Shown here piece by piece: positions 1 through 6,514 of a DNA stretch of 8,679 nt. The stretch is taken from positions 1 to 8,679 of the forward strand of contig JAKBAL010000063.1 of assembly GCA_021809225.1 (NCBI GenBank). Direction: 5' to 3'. Every line of letters starts with the position of its first letter. Positions within the stretch are counted from its first letter, which is position 1. Below the pieces are notes generated by a model that was not told the origin of the DNA, searched no databases, and was given only the letters and a program-made list of their open reading frames with translations. The stretch comes from Pseudomonadota bacterium (GTDB lineage Bacteria > Pseudomonadota > Alphaproteobacteria > UBA9655). The position numbers were made by a program, and so were the translations under genes.

Positions 1-1
1 A

Positions 2-31
2 CGTCATTGTGAGCGGAGCGAAGTAATCCAG
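2..31 (+). repeat. Dispersed palindrome-ended repeat, copy 1
   Basis: This 30-bp copy starts cgtcattgtgag and ends gtaatccag. It matches the copy at 140-169 except for two C-to-T changes, which look like decay. The unit is a familiar dispersed intergenic repeat of many bacterial genomes, including host-associated alphaproteobacteria. It carries no coding capacity. It may continue to the left of the window. Confidence 0.75.
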
Positions 32-90
32 ACTTTTGTTAGACAAAGTATAAAAGGATAGGTGCCTGATTATACGTTCAAGGTTGTTTC

Positions 91-127
91 CTGGATTGCC
101 GCGGCCCTTACGGGCCTCGCAATGACG
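91..127 (-). repeat. Dispersed repeat, inverted copy with a variant core
   Basis: The ends ctggattgc and gcaatgacg are the reverse complement of the ends of the copies at 2-31 and 140-169. The core is different: it holds its own small hairpin, ggccc-ttac-gggcc (about 103-116), where the direct copies read gagcggagcgaa. With the copy at 140-169 it can form an imperfect stem through the matching ends. This is a second subtype of the same repeat family in head-to-head arrangement. Confidence 0.72.
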
Positions 128-139
128 CTCCTCTCTACC

Positions 140-169
140 CGTCATTGCGAGCGGAGCGAAGCAATCCAG
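140..169 (+). repeat. Dispersed palindrome-ended repeat, copy 3
   Basis: This 30-bp copy begins cgtcattgcgag and ends gcaatccag, in the same orientation as the copy at 2-31 and opposite to the one at 91-127. It appears to be the least decayed copy, because its terminal 9-10 bases exactly complement those of the inverted copy. No transposase or open frame is associated with the cluster, so it may be a non-autonomous (MITE-like) element or a composite of nested insertions. Confidence 0.75.
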
Positions 170-179
170 TGCAAATAAC

Positions 180-198
180 GCATGTCCGAAGGACATGC
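180..198. repeat. Small perfect hairpin
   Basis: gcatgtcc and ggacatgc form an 8-bp perfect inverted repeat around the 3-base loop gaa. No T-run follows on either strand, so it does not look like a complete intrinsic terminator. It lies between the dispersed repeats and the 3' end of the exported-protein gene and may be part of the repeat cluster. Confidence 0.45.
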
Positions 199-251
199 AG
201 CCGTTGTGCACCTTGCTCACTTAACTCTTTTCTAAATAAATTAAAAGATAC

Positions 252-290
252 GTAACCACTCACCCGTCCACCCATACGGTGAGTAGTTAC
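252..290 (-). terminator. Probable terminator hairpin of the exported-protein gene
   Basis: Two 13-base arms (252-264 and 278-290) pair at 12 of 13 positions around a 13-base loop. The structure begins 5 bases past the stop codon of the minus-strand gene. Read on the minus strand, the stem is followed by a weak T-rich stretch (gtatcttttaattta). Read on the plus strand, it is followed by aatagttatttttt, so it could work in both directions. The position supports termination; the imperfect T-tract lowers confidence. Confidence 0.5.
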
Positions 291-295
291 AATAG

Positions 296-2212
296 TTATT
301 TTTTCTCTTCTTTATGAGAAAAATAAGTGTTAAATAAACTATTTAGGCTTTTTTTACTTCCTTTAAGAGAAACTGTATTCCTTTTTCCGTGGGGGCGCAC
401 GACTGTAGTGGGCTTGGAGCCTTTAGCTTTAAACGTGCCATGACTGGATTGATTAAGCTGTCCAGTTACCTTCAAGCCTTCTTTTGCCATCTCCTGGGTA
501 ATTCCATTAACTATTTTTATATAATTCCGAAATTTACGTCCCCGCTGACCGTTTTTTAGTTTCTGAAAGCGCTCTTTTGCCTTTTCAATATGCTTGCTCT
601 CACTTTGGAGGGGAGAAGCTTGTTGCACAGTTTGACGATTTGATTGGGATTTCCCATGTTTTTTTTGTTGGTTTTTTCCCTTAGAACGCCCTTGCTTTTT
701 AGAAGGGACTTTTCCTTTATAATGGTCCCCGTTTCTCACCATAGCCTGGCGCTGTTCTTGTTCTAAGCGATAGGCGTCTTCTTCTTCCTGCCTATAGTCA
801 TTCTTCAAAGCCTCTTTATATTGGACAAGAGTATCTGTTAAATGCTCCTTAAAATTACTTTCTGTAATCTCTTCTCCCGTAAGATACTCCAACAAATATA
901 AATCGCCAGATGAAACTTCTTGACTTTCCAAACGTTGACGACACTCTAAAAGACAAAGATAGTTACATTCAAGTTGTTCAAGAGGCGTCCTTGGAAGGGG
1001 AATAAAACCGCTTGTATCTTCTCCTAAAAATCTTTCGGAAAAATTTAATAAGTATACATCACGCAACTCTTCATCGAGAGTTTGTTTATGAGATTGTATT
1101 ATTATTCCTCCCTGCTGGGCATCAATAGGGGCATTATCGTTTGACATCTTGAGGAAAGCTTCAGCACTTTTTTCCAAAAGTTCTTTTTCATTTGATTCTT
1201 CTTCCGTTCTGCGGCGTAATTCCTCTATGATCATGAGCATTTGAGACCATGCTTTAATTCTTTTGGTATTTAAATATCTATTTCCGGGATCTGTACTATA
1301 TGGATCTTTATTTAGATTGCCTCTATAATGTTGAATAACAATATCACCATCTCGCTTTTGTATTAGGAAGCCTGGTTGCTGGACGATTTTAAGTTTTTCA
1401 GAAGGATTTTGATCAGAAGATTGCTTAATTTTGAAAATAACGGAATGTTCACCATGTTCCTCATTTGGAGATCTAAAAGGAATGTAGGATTCGTAATATC
1501 CATCTTTTAAACGCTTATGCGGATAAAGCGTAAATATGAGAAAACCATTGTCGTCTTTTTTGTAATAAAGATGTTTTAATCTACGAGTGCTGGATTGTAT
1601 TTGAGAATAATTTAAACTTCCTAAATTTGTAAGTTTGTTGCTCGTTAGCGTTTCATAGACTTTCATATAAAAATTAAAAGTCCTTTGAACAATAGGAAAA
1701 ATTGTGCCTTCAAGTTGTTTGCGTTCCTTAGAACCTTTCTGATAGCTTGTTCTTAACTGATCATAAACATCTTCAAAATCAGTAACAAATTGAAAAAGGG
1801 TGGGAAAAAGTTCGTTAGACAAAAATTCAGGTCTTTTCAATAATTCCTTAAGATAATTTCGGCCACCTTTCCGCATGCGATTATATAAAACGTAATATGT
1901 ATGAAAGGTCTCTTTATAATTTTTGAATAATGCTTCTTTCCTTTCAGGCCATAGCTCTAGTAAAGGGTGATTAAGCGTATTAAGTATTTGAGGCACTTCT
2001 TTCCATTCTTCATCCGCAACGATTGTACTGTATTGAGGTTGAAATTCCTGTAACGGCGAGTCATCATTTTCTGAGAAGCGAAACGGTACAATACTGGTTG
2101 GCGTACGGGGGTTGAAGGGCTTCTCGGATTCTTCAGTTTGCTCCATCGCTACTAAAGAGCTCTGGCACAAACACAAAAAAGCTAACGCTAAGTATATAGG
2201 CTTTAAAACCAT
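296..2212 (-). CDS. Exported protein of unknown function with HicA-like C-terminus
   Basis: I do not recognise this 638-residue protein as a named family. Residues 1-22 form a signal peptide: Lys4, a hydrophobic run (IYLALAFLCLC), and a probable signal peptidase I site after SLVA. There is no convincing lipobox. The middle is mixed, charged and largely helical-looking, with a tyrosine/arginine-rich part near 205-320. A Lys/Gln/Ser-rich, probably disordered linker occupies about 499-539. The last roughly 80 residues (560-638) contain a helix-like segment, then GLKV, then SSHGTFK (589-595) and TTVVRPHGK (602-610). That order matches HicA/YcfA toxins, which have a helix, a GSH motif and a PxHG-like strand. 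An upstream in-frame ATG at 2224 would add four residues, but it overlaps the Shine-Dalgarno sequence that serves 2212. The gene is visibly more A+T-rich than the operon beside it and has its own promoter and terminator candidates. No hicB-like gene is visible. It may be a periplasmic or secreted effector of a host-associated bacterium; that is inference. Confidence 0.85.
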   Translation of the reverse strand: MVLKPIYLALAFLCLCQSSLVAMEQTEESEKPFNPRTPTSIVPFRFSENDDSPLQEFQPQYSTIVADEEWKEVPQILNTLNHPLLELWPERKEALFKNYKETFHTYYVLYNRMRKGGRNYLKELLKRPEFLSNELFPTLFQFVTDFEDVYDQLRTSYQKGSKERKQLEGTIFPIVQRTFNFYMKVYETLTSNKLTNLGSLNYSQIQSSTRRLKHLYYKKDDNGFLIFTLYPHKRLKDGYYESYIPFRSPNEEHGEHSVIFKIKQSSDQNPSEKLKIVQQPGFLIQKRDGDIVIQHYRGNLNKDPYSTDPGNRYLNTKRIKAWSQMLMIIEELRRRTEEESNEKELLEKSAEAFLKMSNDNAPIDAQQGGIIIQSHKQTLDEELRDVYLLNFSERFLGEDTSGFIPLPRTPLEQLECNYLCLLECRQRLESQEVSSGDLYLLEYLTGEEITESNFKEHLTDTLVQYKEALKNDYRQEEEDAYRLEQEQRQAMVRNGDHYKGKVPSKKQGRSKGKNQQKKHGKSQSNRQTVQQASPLQSESKHIEKAKERFQKLKNGQRGRKFRNYIKIVNGITQEMAKEGLKVTGQLNQSSHGTFKAKGSKPTTVVRPHGKRNTVSLKGSKKSLNSLFNTYFSHKEEKK

Positions 2213-2217
2213 ATTAA

Positions 2218-2222
2218 TCTCC
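2218..2222 (-). promoter_or_regulatory. Shine-Dalgarno site deciding the exported-protein start
   Basis: On the minus strand GGAGA lies 5 bases before the ATG at 2212. The earlier in-frame ATG at 2224 overlaps this site and has only gtcattttaa before it, with no Shine-Dalgarno match. The later ATG also gives the more typical signal peptide start (MVLK). Confidence 0.65.
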
Positions 2223-2254
2223 ATTTAAAATGACATACTTACTCAATCTATCTC

Positions 2255-2318
2255 ATTATAGGGAAGCGTTTTTGTAAAATAAAGAGAAATTATAGTACCT
2301 GCTCACCAGCCTGTGTCA
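2255..2318 (-). promoter_or_regulatory. Candidate promoter(s) of the exported-protein gene
   Basis: Two perfect TATAAT boxes occur on the minus strand, at 2260-2255 and 2294-2289. The inner one gives a leader of roughly 35-40 bases but has only a weak -35 (TTTATT or TTATTT at 16-17 bp). The outer one has TGACAC at 18 bp, or ATGACA at 19 bp. Either could drive the gene independently of the upstream operon. Confidence 0.4.
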
Positions 2319-2361
2319 TCCTTGGGCTAGAAGCGCTTGACTTTCAAAGAAATTTTTTATG

Positions 2362-3132
2362 CTAAAAGAGAAGTGCCGTAAGGAAATAATTCGCAATGAG
2401 AATAAGGATTGAGGCTGATACAACGGCGGACGTTGTTGCCTTCCCGACCCCAATCGCGCCGCCTTTCGAATTAAAGCCATGATAACAACCCATCAATGAA
2501 ATAATAAAGCCAAAAACAGCGGCTTTAATCAGACCTGATGTGACATCTCCCACTTCTAAAAAGTCAAAGGTTTGTTTGATATAAGAAGCGGGATTAAAGT
2601 CGAGGCGGTAGACACTTACAATATAACCTCCAAACACACCAATCGTATCTGCAATAAGAACAAGGGGGGGGAGTACGATTACACCAGCCAAGAGGCGAGG
2701 GGCGATAAGGTATTTTTGAGGATTCGTTGAAAGGGTGACCAGTGCATCAATTTGTTCAGTTACCCGCATGGTTCCAATTTCAGCAGCCATAGCTGCTCCG
2801 ATGCGGCCTGATATCATAAGGCCTGCAAGAACAGGTCCGAGTTCTCGGGTCATAGAGAGAACAACCACGCTTGCAATAGCACTTTCAGCATTAAAACGTG
2901 AAAACCCTGTGTAGCTTTGAAGAGCGAGAACCATTCCTGTAAAAAAAGCTGTTAACCCCACAACAGGCAAAGATAAATATCCAATCTCCCAAAATTGACG
3001 TAAAATTTGACGCCAATAATAAGGGGGCTGTACCCCTTGTATTAGTGAATAAATGAGAAAGTAGGTAAGTCTTCCTGTTGATGCAAGGAAGTCCAAGAAG
3101 ATGCGGCCAACACTGGAAAGGGTCCATACCAT
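2362..3132 (-). CDS. mlaE: MlaE family ABC transporter permease
   Basis: This 256-residue inner-membrane permease belongs to the MlaE/YrbE family. In the Mla system MlaE works with the ATPase MlaF and the MCE protein MlaD to move phospholipids between the inner and outer membranes and so maintain outer-membrane asymmetry. The family signature lies at residues 96-131, visible as RELGPVLAGLMISGR, then GAAMAAEIGTMRVTEQIDAL. Hydrophobic segments fall at about 50-72, 147-170, 201-217 and 236-254, with a less hydrophobic N-terminal amphipathic part. Length is normal. The start codon overlaps the alr stop by one base (TGATG), which implies translational coupling. No mlaF or mlaD follows: the operon ends here and the next gene downstream is an unrelated exported protein. 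The partners must therefore lie elsewhere, or have been separated by rearrangement. Confidence 0.93.
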   Translation of the reverse strand: MVWTLSSVGRIFLDFLASTGRLTYFLIYSLIQGVQPPYYWRQILRQFWEIGYLSLPVVGLTAFFTGMVLALQSYTGFSRFNAESAIASVVVLSMTRELGPVLAGLMISGRIGAAMAAEIGTMRVTEQIDALVTLSTNPQKYLIAPRLLAGVIVLPPLVLIADTIGVFGGYIVSVYRLDFNPASYIKQTFDFLEVGDVTSGLIKAAVFGFIISLMGCYHGFNSKGGAIGVGKATTSAVVSASILILIANYFLTALLF

Positions 3133-4271
3133 CAGCTAGGCTCTTTTACGGCTTGAGAGTTAAGATAAAACCGCTCGAAGCGAGGACCAAGGCGGGTGAA
3201 GAGTTCCCAAGAAACGGTTCCTGCCTTTTCGGCAAGCTTATCCGCCCAAAGATTCTCTCCAAAAAGCTCAACCCAATCGCCAACATAGATTTTGTTAGGG
3301 GGTATATTTGTTATATCAACGGTCAGTAAATCCATAGAAACTCTTCCTACCACTGGTAATCTGTGTCCCTCAAAGTAGACTTCTCCACGATTGCTAAGGT
3401 TTCTTAAATAGCCATCTGCATATCCTACACCCAAGGTTGCAATTCGCGAAGCCCTAGATGCAGTGAATGTGGCATCATAGCCGATAGATTCACCTGTTGA
3501 GATTTCATTGATTTGTAAAATTTGTGCGTAAGCCTTAATGACAGGCTTTAATATATGGTCGCCGCGAACGACAGACGAACGACATCCTGTAAGGGCAAGG
3601 CCGGCTCGGACCAAGTTGTAATGATATTTTGGACCGAGGAAGACCCCCCCACTTCCAGAAAGGCTGGCAAGTGCAAAGGGAAAACGATTCCTTAAGGCGT
3701 CAAATGAAAGAAGCTGGGTTTCATTCATAGGGTGAGAAGCTTGATATGCGCAGGCAAGGTGGCTCATAATGCAGACAATTTCTGTATGGGTGAAATCCGA
3801 GAGAACGATGTCTTTGATATCTTGTGAGAGGATACCTGTCCGAGTCATGCCCGTGTCAAAATGAAGGGCTGCTTTGAGGCACTGTTGTTTGCTCTTAGAA
3901 AACCTATTCCACGTTTGAACTTGGATAAGGTTACTCAGAACGGGAATAAGATTATAGAGAGCATAGACTTCTTCGTCTCCTGCTCGGAGCCCATTCAATA
4001 CATAAATGGAAGAATCTTGTCCGACAAAGTTTTTAAGCTCAATAGCTTCGGTGAGGTGGGCCAAAAAGAAGTGGCGGCACCCTGCTTGGTAAAGATGAGT
4101 AGAAACTTCCTTGATACCCATACCATAGGCATTCGCCTTGAGAACAGCAGCACAAAGGGCACCTTTCTTTAGCTGAGAGCAAAGAATACGATAGTTGTGT
4201 GCCACAGCGTCCAAGTCAATGATCAAGGCCAAAGGAACAGAAGGGGGATGAGAAAAGCGGACTTTACCCAT
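3132..4271 (-). CDS. alr: Alanine racemase
   Basis: This 379-residue PLP-dependent enzyme interconverts L- and D-alanine, supplying D-Ala for peptidoglycan. The PLP-binding lysine is Lys45 in AAVLKANAYGMG. Arg144 in TGMTRTGI and Arg222 in VRAG match the conserved arginines near the substrate and the PLP ring nitrogen. Tyr284 in GVGYADGY is the expected second catalytic base from the partner subunit. VGRVSMDLLTVDI (308-320) is the usual C-terminal beta-domain motif. Length is typical of the family. The start overlaps the last 8 bases of dnaB in a different frame, with only a poor Shine-Dalgarno match, so translation probably depends on reinitiation after dnaB. The biosynthetic gene alr is more likely than the catabolic dadX, because it sits in a housekeeping operon with no D-amino-acid dehydrogenase beside it. 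Confidence 0.95.
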   Translation of the reverse strand: MGKVRFSHPPSVPLALIIDLDAVAHNYRILCSQLKKGALCAAVLKANAYGMGIKEVSTHLYQAGCRHFFLAHLTEAIELKNFVGQDSSIYVLNGLRAGDEEVYALYNLIPVLSNLIQVQTWNRFSKSKQQCLKAALHFDTGMTRTGILSQDIKDIVLSDFTHTEIVCIMSHLACAYQASHPMNETQLLSFDALRNRFPFALASLSGSGGVFLGPKYHYNLVRAGLALTGCRSSVVRGDHILKPVIKAYAQILQINEISTGESIGYDATFTASRASRIATLGVGYADGYLRNLSNRGEVYFEGHRLPVVGRVSMDLLTVDITNIPPNKIYVGDWVELFGENLWADKLAEKAGTVSWELFTRLGPRFERFYLNSQAVKEPS

Positions 4272-5784
4272 AACTCACCGCTGAGTGAGCAGGATCTGCA
4301 AGGTCTGAAAATTTCGTAAGTCGCCCTTCAAAGTGGAGTTTTATGATGCCGATTGGACCATGCCGTTGCTTGGCGATGATGACTTCTGCAATATTTGTAA
4401 CTGCATTTAAGGCATTTTGCCATTCAGCCACTTTTTCATCGCTTCCTGTAGGTTGTTTCCGAGCGAGATAATATTCATCCCGGTAAACAAACATGACCAC
4501 GTCTGCGTCTTGTTCGATAGAACCCGATTCTCTAAGATCTGAAAGTTGGGGTCTTTTATCATCCCGCTGTTCAACTGCACGAGAGAGCTGAGAGAGAGCA
4601 ATGACAGGAACATTGAGTTCCTTAGCAAGTGCCTTAAGATTACGTGTAATCTCAGAAAGCTCTTGAACTCTATTTTCCGAAGATTTTTTGCCCGGAGATG
4701 ACAGAAGTTGAAGATAATCGATGACGATCATCCCAAGGCCCTCTTGCCGCTTGAGGCGTCTTGCTCGCGTCCTTAAGGCTGGAACGGAAAGGGCAGGGGT
4801 ATCATCAATAAAAAAAGGCAATGAATTTAGGCGATTTGAGACCTCAACAAGGCGTGGAAAATCTGATTTTCCAATATCACCCCTTCGAATAAGGTCGGAT
4901 GAAAGTCCTGCTTCTTGGCCTAAGATACGATTGGCAAGTTGTTCTGAAGACATTTCGAGAGAAAAAAACGCAACGGGTGCGCCCTCTTGCTTATCCAGTG
5001 TTGCAAGGGCTGCGTTAAAGGCTAAGTTAGTGGCCAGAGCTGTTTTTCCCATGGAAGGGCGTCCTGCAAGGATAATGAGGTCAGAGGGGTGAAAGCCACC
5101 CAAACATTCATCCATTTTCTTAAAACCTGAAGTGACGCCTACAACGTGGCTATCTCTTTTATAAGCAACTTCAGCGCTGATAAGAGCTTGTTTAAGAGCT
5201 GAAGAAAAGGTTTGAAGGCCACGCTCTTGTTGCCCTACGGTTGCAAGATCGAAAAGTTTTTTTTCAGCTACTTCAATCTGGTCGCTAGCGGAAACTTCTA
5301 GATCATAGGTGTGGGCATCATTAACAACACCTTCACCTACGTCAATAAGTTGCCGACGCAAGTAAAAATCATGAATTTTTCGACCATAATCTTCAGTATT
5401 AATAATAGAAACAACAGATGCCGCAAGTTGAGCCAAATATTGGCCGCCTCCAACTTCTGACAAAGCATTATCTCGATCAAAATATTCTTTTAAAGTGATG
5501 GGATCGGCAATGTGTCCGCGGCTAATGAGGTGACTGATAGCTTCAAAAATCCGACCATGAGAAGAGTCAGAAAAATGCTCAGGTCTAAGAAATTCAGCTA
5601 CTTTTTCAAAAGCTAAGTTATTGTGAAGAAGGGCTCCTAAGAGAGCTTGTTCGGCCTCGAGGCTATGAGGAGGGAGTCTTTCAAATGTTCTTTGGGTTTC
5701 TGGCTCATGCCTTGACAAGGCTTGGGTTGCGGGGACGTTGAGAACCGCTGACGTGTTAAATTGAGGTTGTAAAGCGGTGCTCAT
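4264..5784 (-). CDS. dnaB: Replicative DNA helicase DnaB
   Basis: This 506-residue hexameric 5'-3' helicase unwinds DNA at the replication fork and interacts with primase. The N-terminal DnaB domain starts near residue 37 (LPPHSLEAEQALLGALL) after a poorly conserved extension. The RecA-like ATPase domain has Walker A GRPSMGKT (241-248), FSLEMSSEQL (274-283), Walker B GMIVIDYLQLL (351-361), LSQLSRAVEQR (397-407) and RESGSIEQDADVV (418-430). No intein or frameshift is seen. GGAG (5798-5795) lies 10 bases before the ATG. The rplI-dnaB-alr order is widespread in alphaproteobacteria. A 154-bp gap with tandem repeats separates it from rplI, so its expression could be partly uncoupled from the ribosomal genes. 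Confidence 0.97.
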   Translation of the reverse strand: MSTALQPQFNTSAVLNVPATQALSRHEPETQRTFERLPPHSLEAEQALLGALLHNNLAFEKVAEFLRPEHFSDSSHGRIFEAISHLISRGHIADPITLKEYFDRDNALSEVGGGQYLAQLAASVVSIINTEDYGRKIHDFYLRRQLIDVGEGVVNDAHTYDLEVSASDQIEVAEKKLFDLATVGQQERGLQTFSSALKQALISAEVAYKRDSHVVGVTSGFKKMDECLGGFHPSDLIILAGRPSMGKTALATNLAFNAALATLDKQEGAPVAFFSLEMSSEQLANRILGQEAGLSSDLIRRGDIGKSDFPRLVEVSNRLNSLPFFIDDTPALSVPALRTRARRLKRQEGLGMIVIDYLQLLSSPGKKSSENRVQELSEITRNLKALAKELNVPVIALSQLSRAVEQRDDKRPQLSDLRESGSIEQDADVVMFVYRDEYYLARKQPTGSDEKVAEWQNALNAVTNIAEVIIAKQRHGPIGIIKLHFEGRLTKFSDLADPAHSAVSYG

Positions 5785-5803
5785 AGGCGGTTATCTCCGA
5801 TAA

Positions 5804-5837
5804 CAGTGTAGCAGTGTTGCAGTGTTTAGTGTAGCAG
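5804..5837 (+). repeat. Degenerate 8-bp repeat upstream of dnaB
   Basis: Units cagtgtag, cagtgttg, cagtgttt and then agtgtag (one base lost) follow one another with an 8-base period. The CAGTG core is the reverse complement of the CACTG core of the perfect array at 5884-5952, so the two blocks are inverted relatives. Bases 5811-5826 can pair with 5882-5897 at 14 of 16 positions. Confidence 0.65.
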
Positions 5838-5883
5838 AATACAGAAATTCCTTGATCTGAAGAATATTAGCTCTACTTCTTAA

Positions 5884-5952
5884 CACTGCGTCACTGCGTC
5901 ACTGCGTCACTGCGTCACTGCGTCACTGCGTCACTGCGTCACTGCGTCACTG
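5884..5952. repeat. Perfect 8-bp tandem repeat (cactgcgt), 8.6 copies
   Basis: Eight exact copies of cactgcgt (5884-5947) are followed by a partial cactg. The array enters the 3' end of rplI: the last codons of L9 and its TGA stop (5941-5939) are written in repeat units. Read on the minus strand, the repeat contains TGA, and because 8 is not a multiple of 3 every frame meets a stop within 24 bases. Copy-number change would therefore alter the rplI-dnaB spacing without extending L9. Perfect copies imply recent expansion by slippage. Confidence 0.92.
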
Positions 5953-6448
5953 ATTCTTCTGTGCTTGCCGTAATTCGTTCCAGTGTTTTTGCTTGAGCTT
6001 TGGCTTCATCTTCAGACATAGCTATGTTTACGGCAAGTGTGACCAAAACTTCAGGATGTAATTGAAGACGAACAGCATGAATCCCTATGGTTTTAATCGG
6101 GTGGTCAATCTTGACATTGCTTTTGGTTATATGCTCTTGATTCAATTCTTCTGCAATGTCCCGTGCGCTAACGGATCCATAAAGTTGTCCCCCTTCACTG
6201 GCTTGGCGGATAAGGGTTACCATTGCCCCTTCTAAACGCTTTTCCAAAATCTTAGCCTCTTCGATATGAGCGAGGTTCAATTTTTCGAGAGCCCCTTTTT
6301 CTTTCTCGAAATGGGACATATTTTCCTTTGTTGCCCTTAAAGCTACTTTTTTAGGCAAAAGGAAATTGCGTGCATACCCAGGGCGAACATTAACAATATC
6401 CCCCATCTTTCCCAATTTTTCAATACGTTGTAATAAAATAACTTCCAT
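5939..6448 (-). CDS. rplI: 50S ribosomal protein L9
   Basis: This 169-residue protein binds 23S rRNA near the L1 stalk. The N-terminal domain signature is complete: MEVILLQRIEKLGKMGDIVN, then GYARNFLLP (residues 24-32). A charged connecting helix covers roughly 40-75. The C-terminal domain includes GGQLYGSVSARDIAEEL. GAGGAG (6462-6457) lies 8 bases before the ATG. The final residues, ESVTQ and the stop, come from the 8-bp tandem repeat, so the extreme C-terminus has probably been rewritten by repeat growth; the conserved domains are intact. Confidence 0.96.
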   Translation of the reverse strand: MEVILLQRIEKLGKMGDIVNVRPGYARNFLLPKKVALRATKENMSHFEKEKGALEKLNLAHIEEAKILEKRLEGAMVTLIRQASEGGQLYGSVSARDIAEELNQEHITKSNVKIDHPIKTIGIHAVRLQLHPEVLVTLAVNIAMSEDEAKAQAKTLERITASTEESVTQ

Positions 6449-6514
6449 GTGATAGGCTCCTCAAATGAGTCAACTTTCCCTTTTTCTAACAACTTTAAGG
6501 CCAAGAAACAACTG

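Noticed and set aside
2316..2341. gtcatccttgggct followed by gcgcttgac, resembling a remnant of another dispersed alphaproteobacterial repeat
   Set aside because: The two halves no longer pair and there is no second copy in the window to compare with.
2337..2363. TTGACT and TATGCT on the plus strand resembling a promoter
   Set aside because: The spacer is only 15 bases and it would drive antisense transcription into mlaE; no plus-strand gene follows.
4721..5092. Plus-strand open frame of 123 codons opposite dnaB, and similar frames opposite mlaE, alr and the DUF2232 gene
   Set aside because: They are antisense to well-conserved genes, have compositions expected of shadow frames, and lack credible ribosome-binding sites.
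5884..5952. Possible CRISPR-like array
   Set aside because: Units are 8 bp and directly adjacent, with no spacers and no cas genes. It is a simple tandem repeat.
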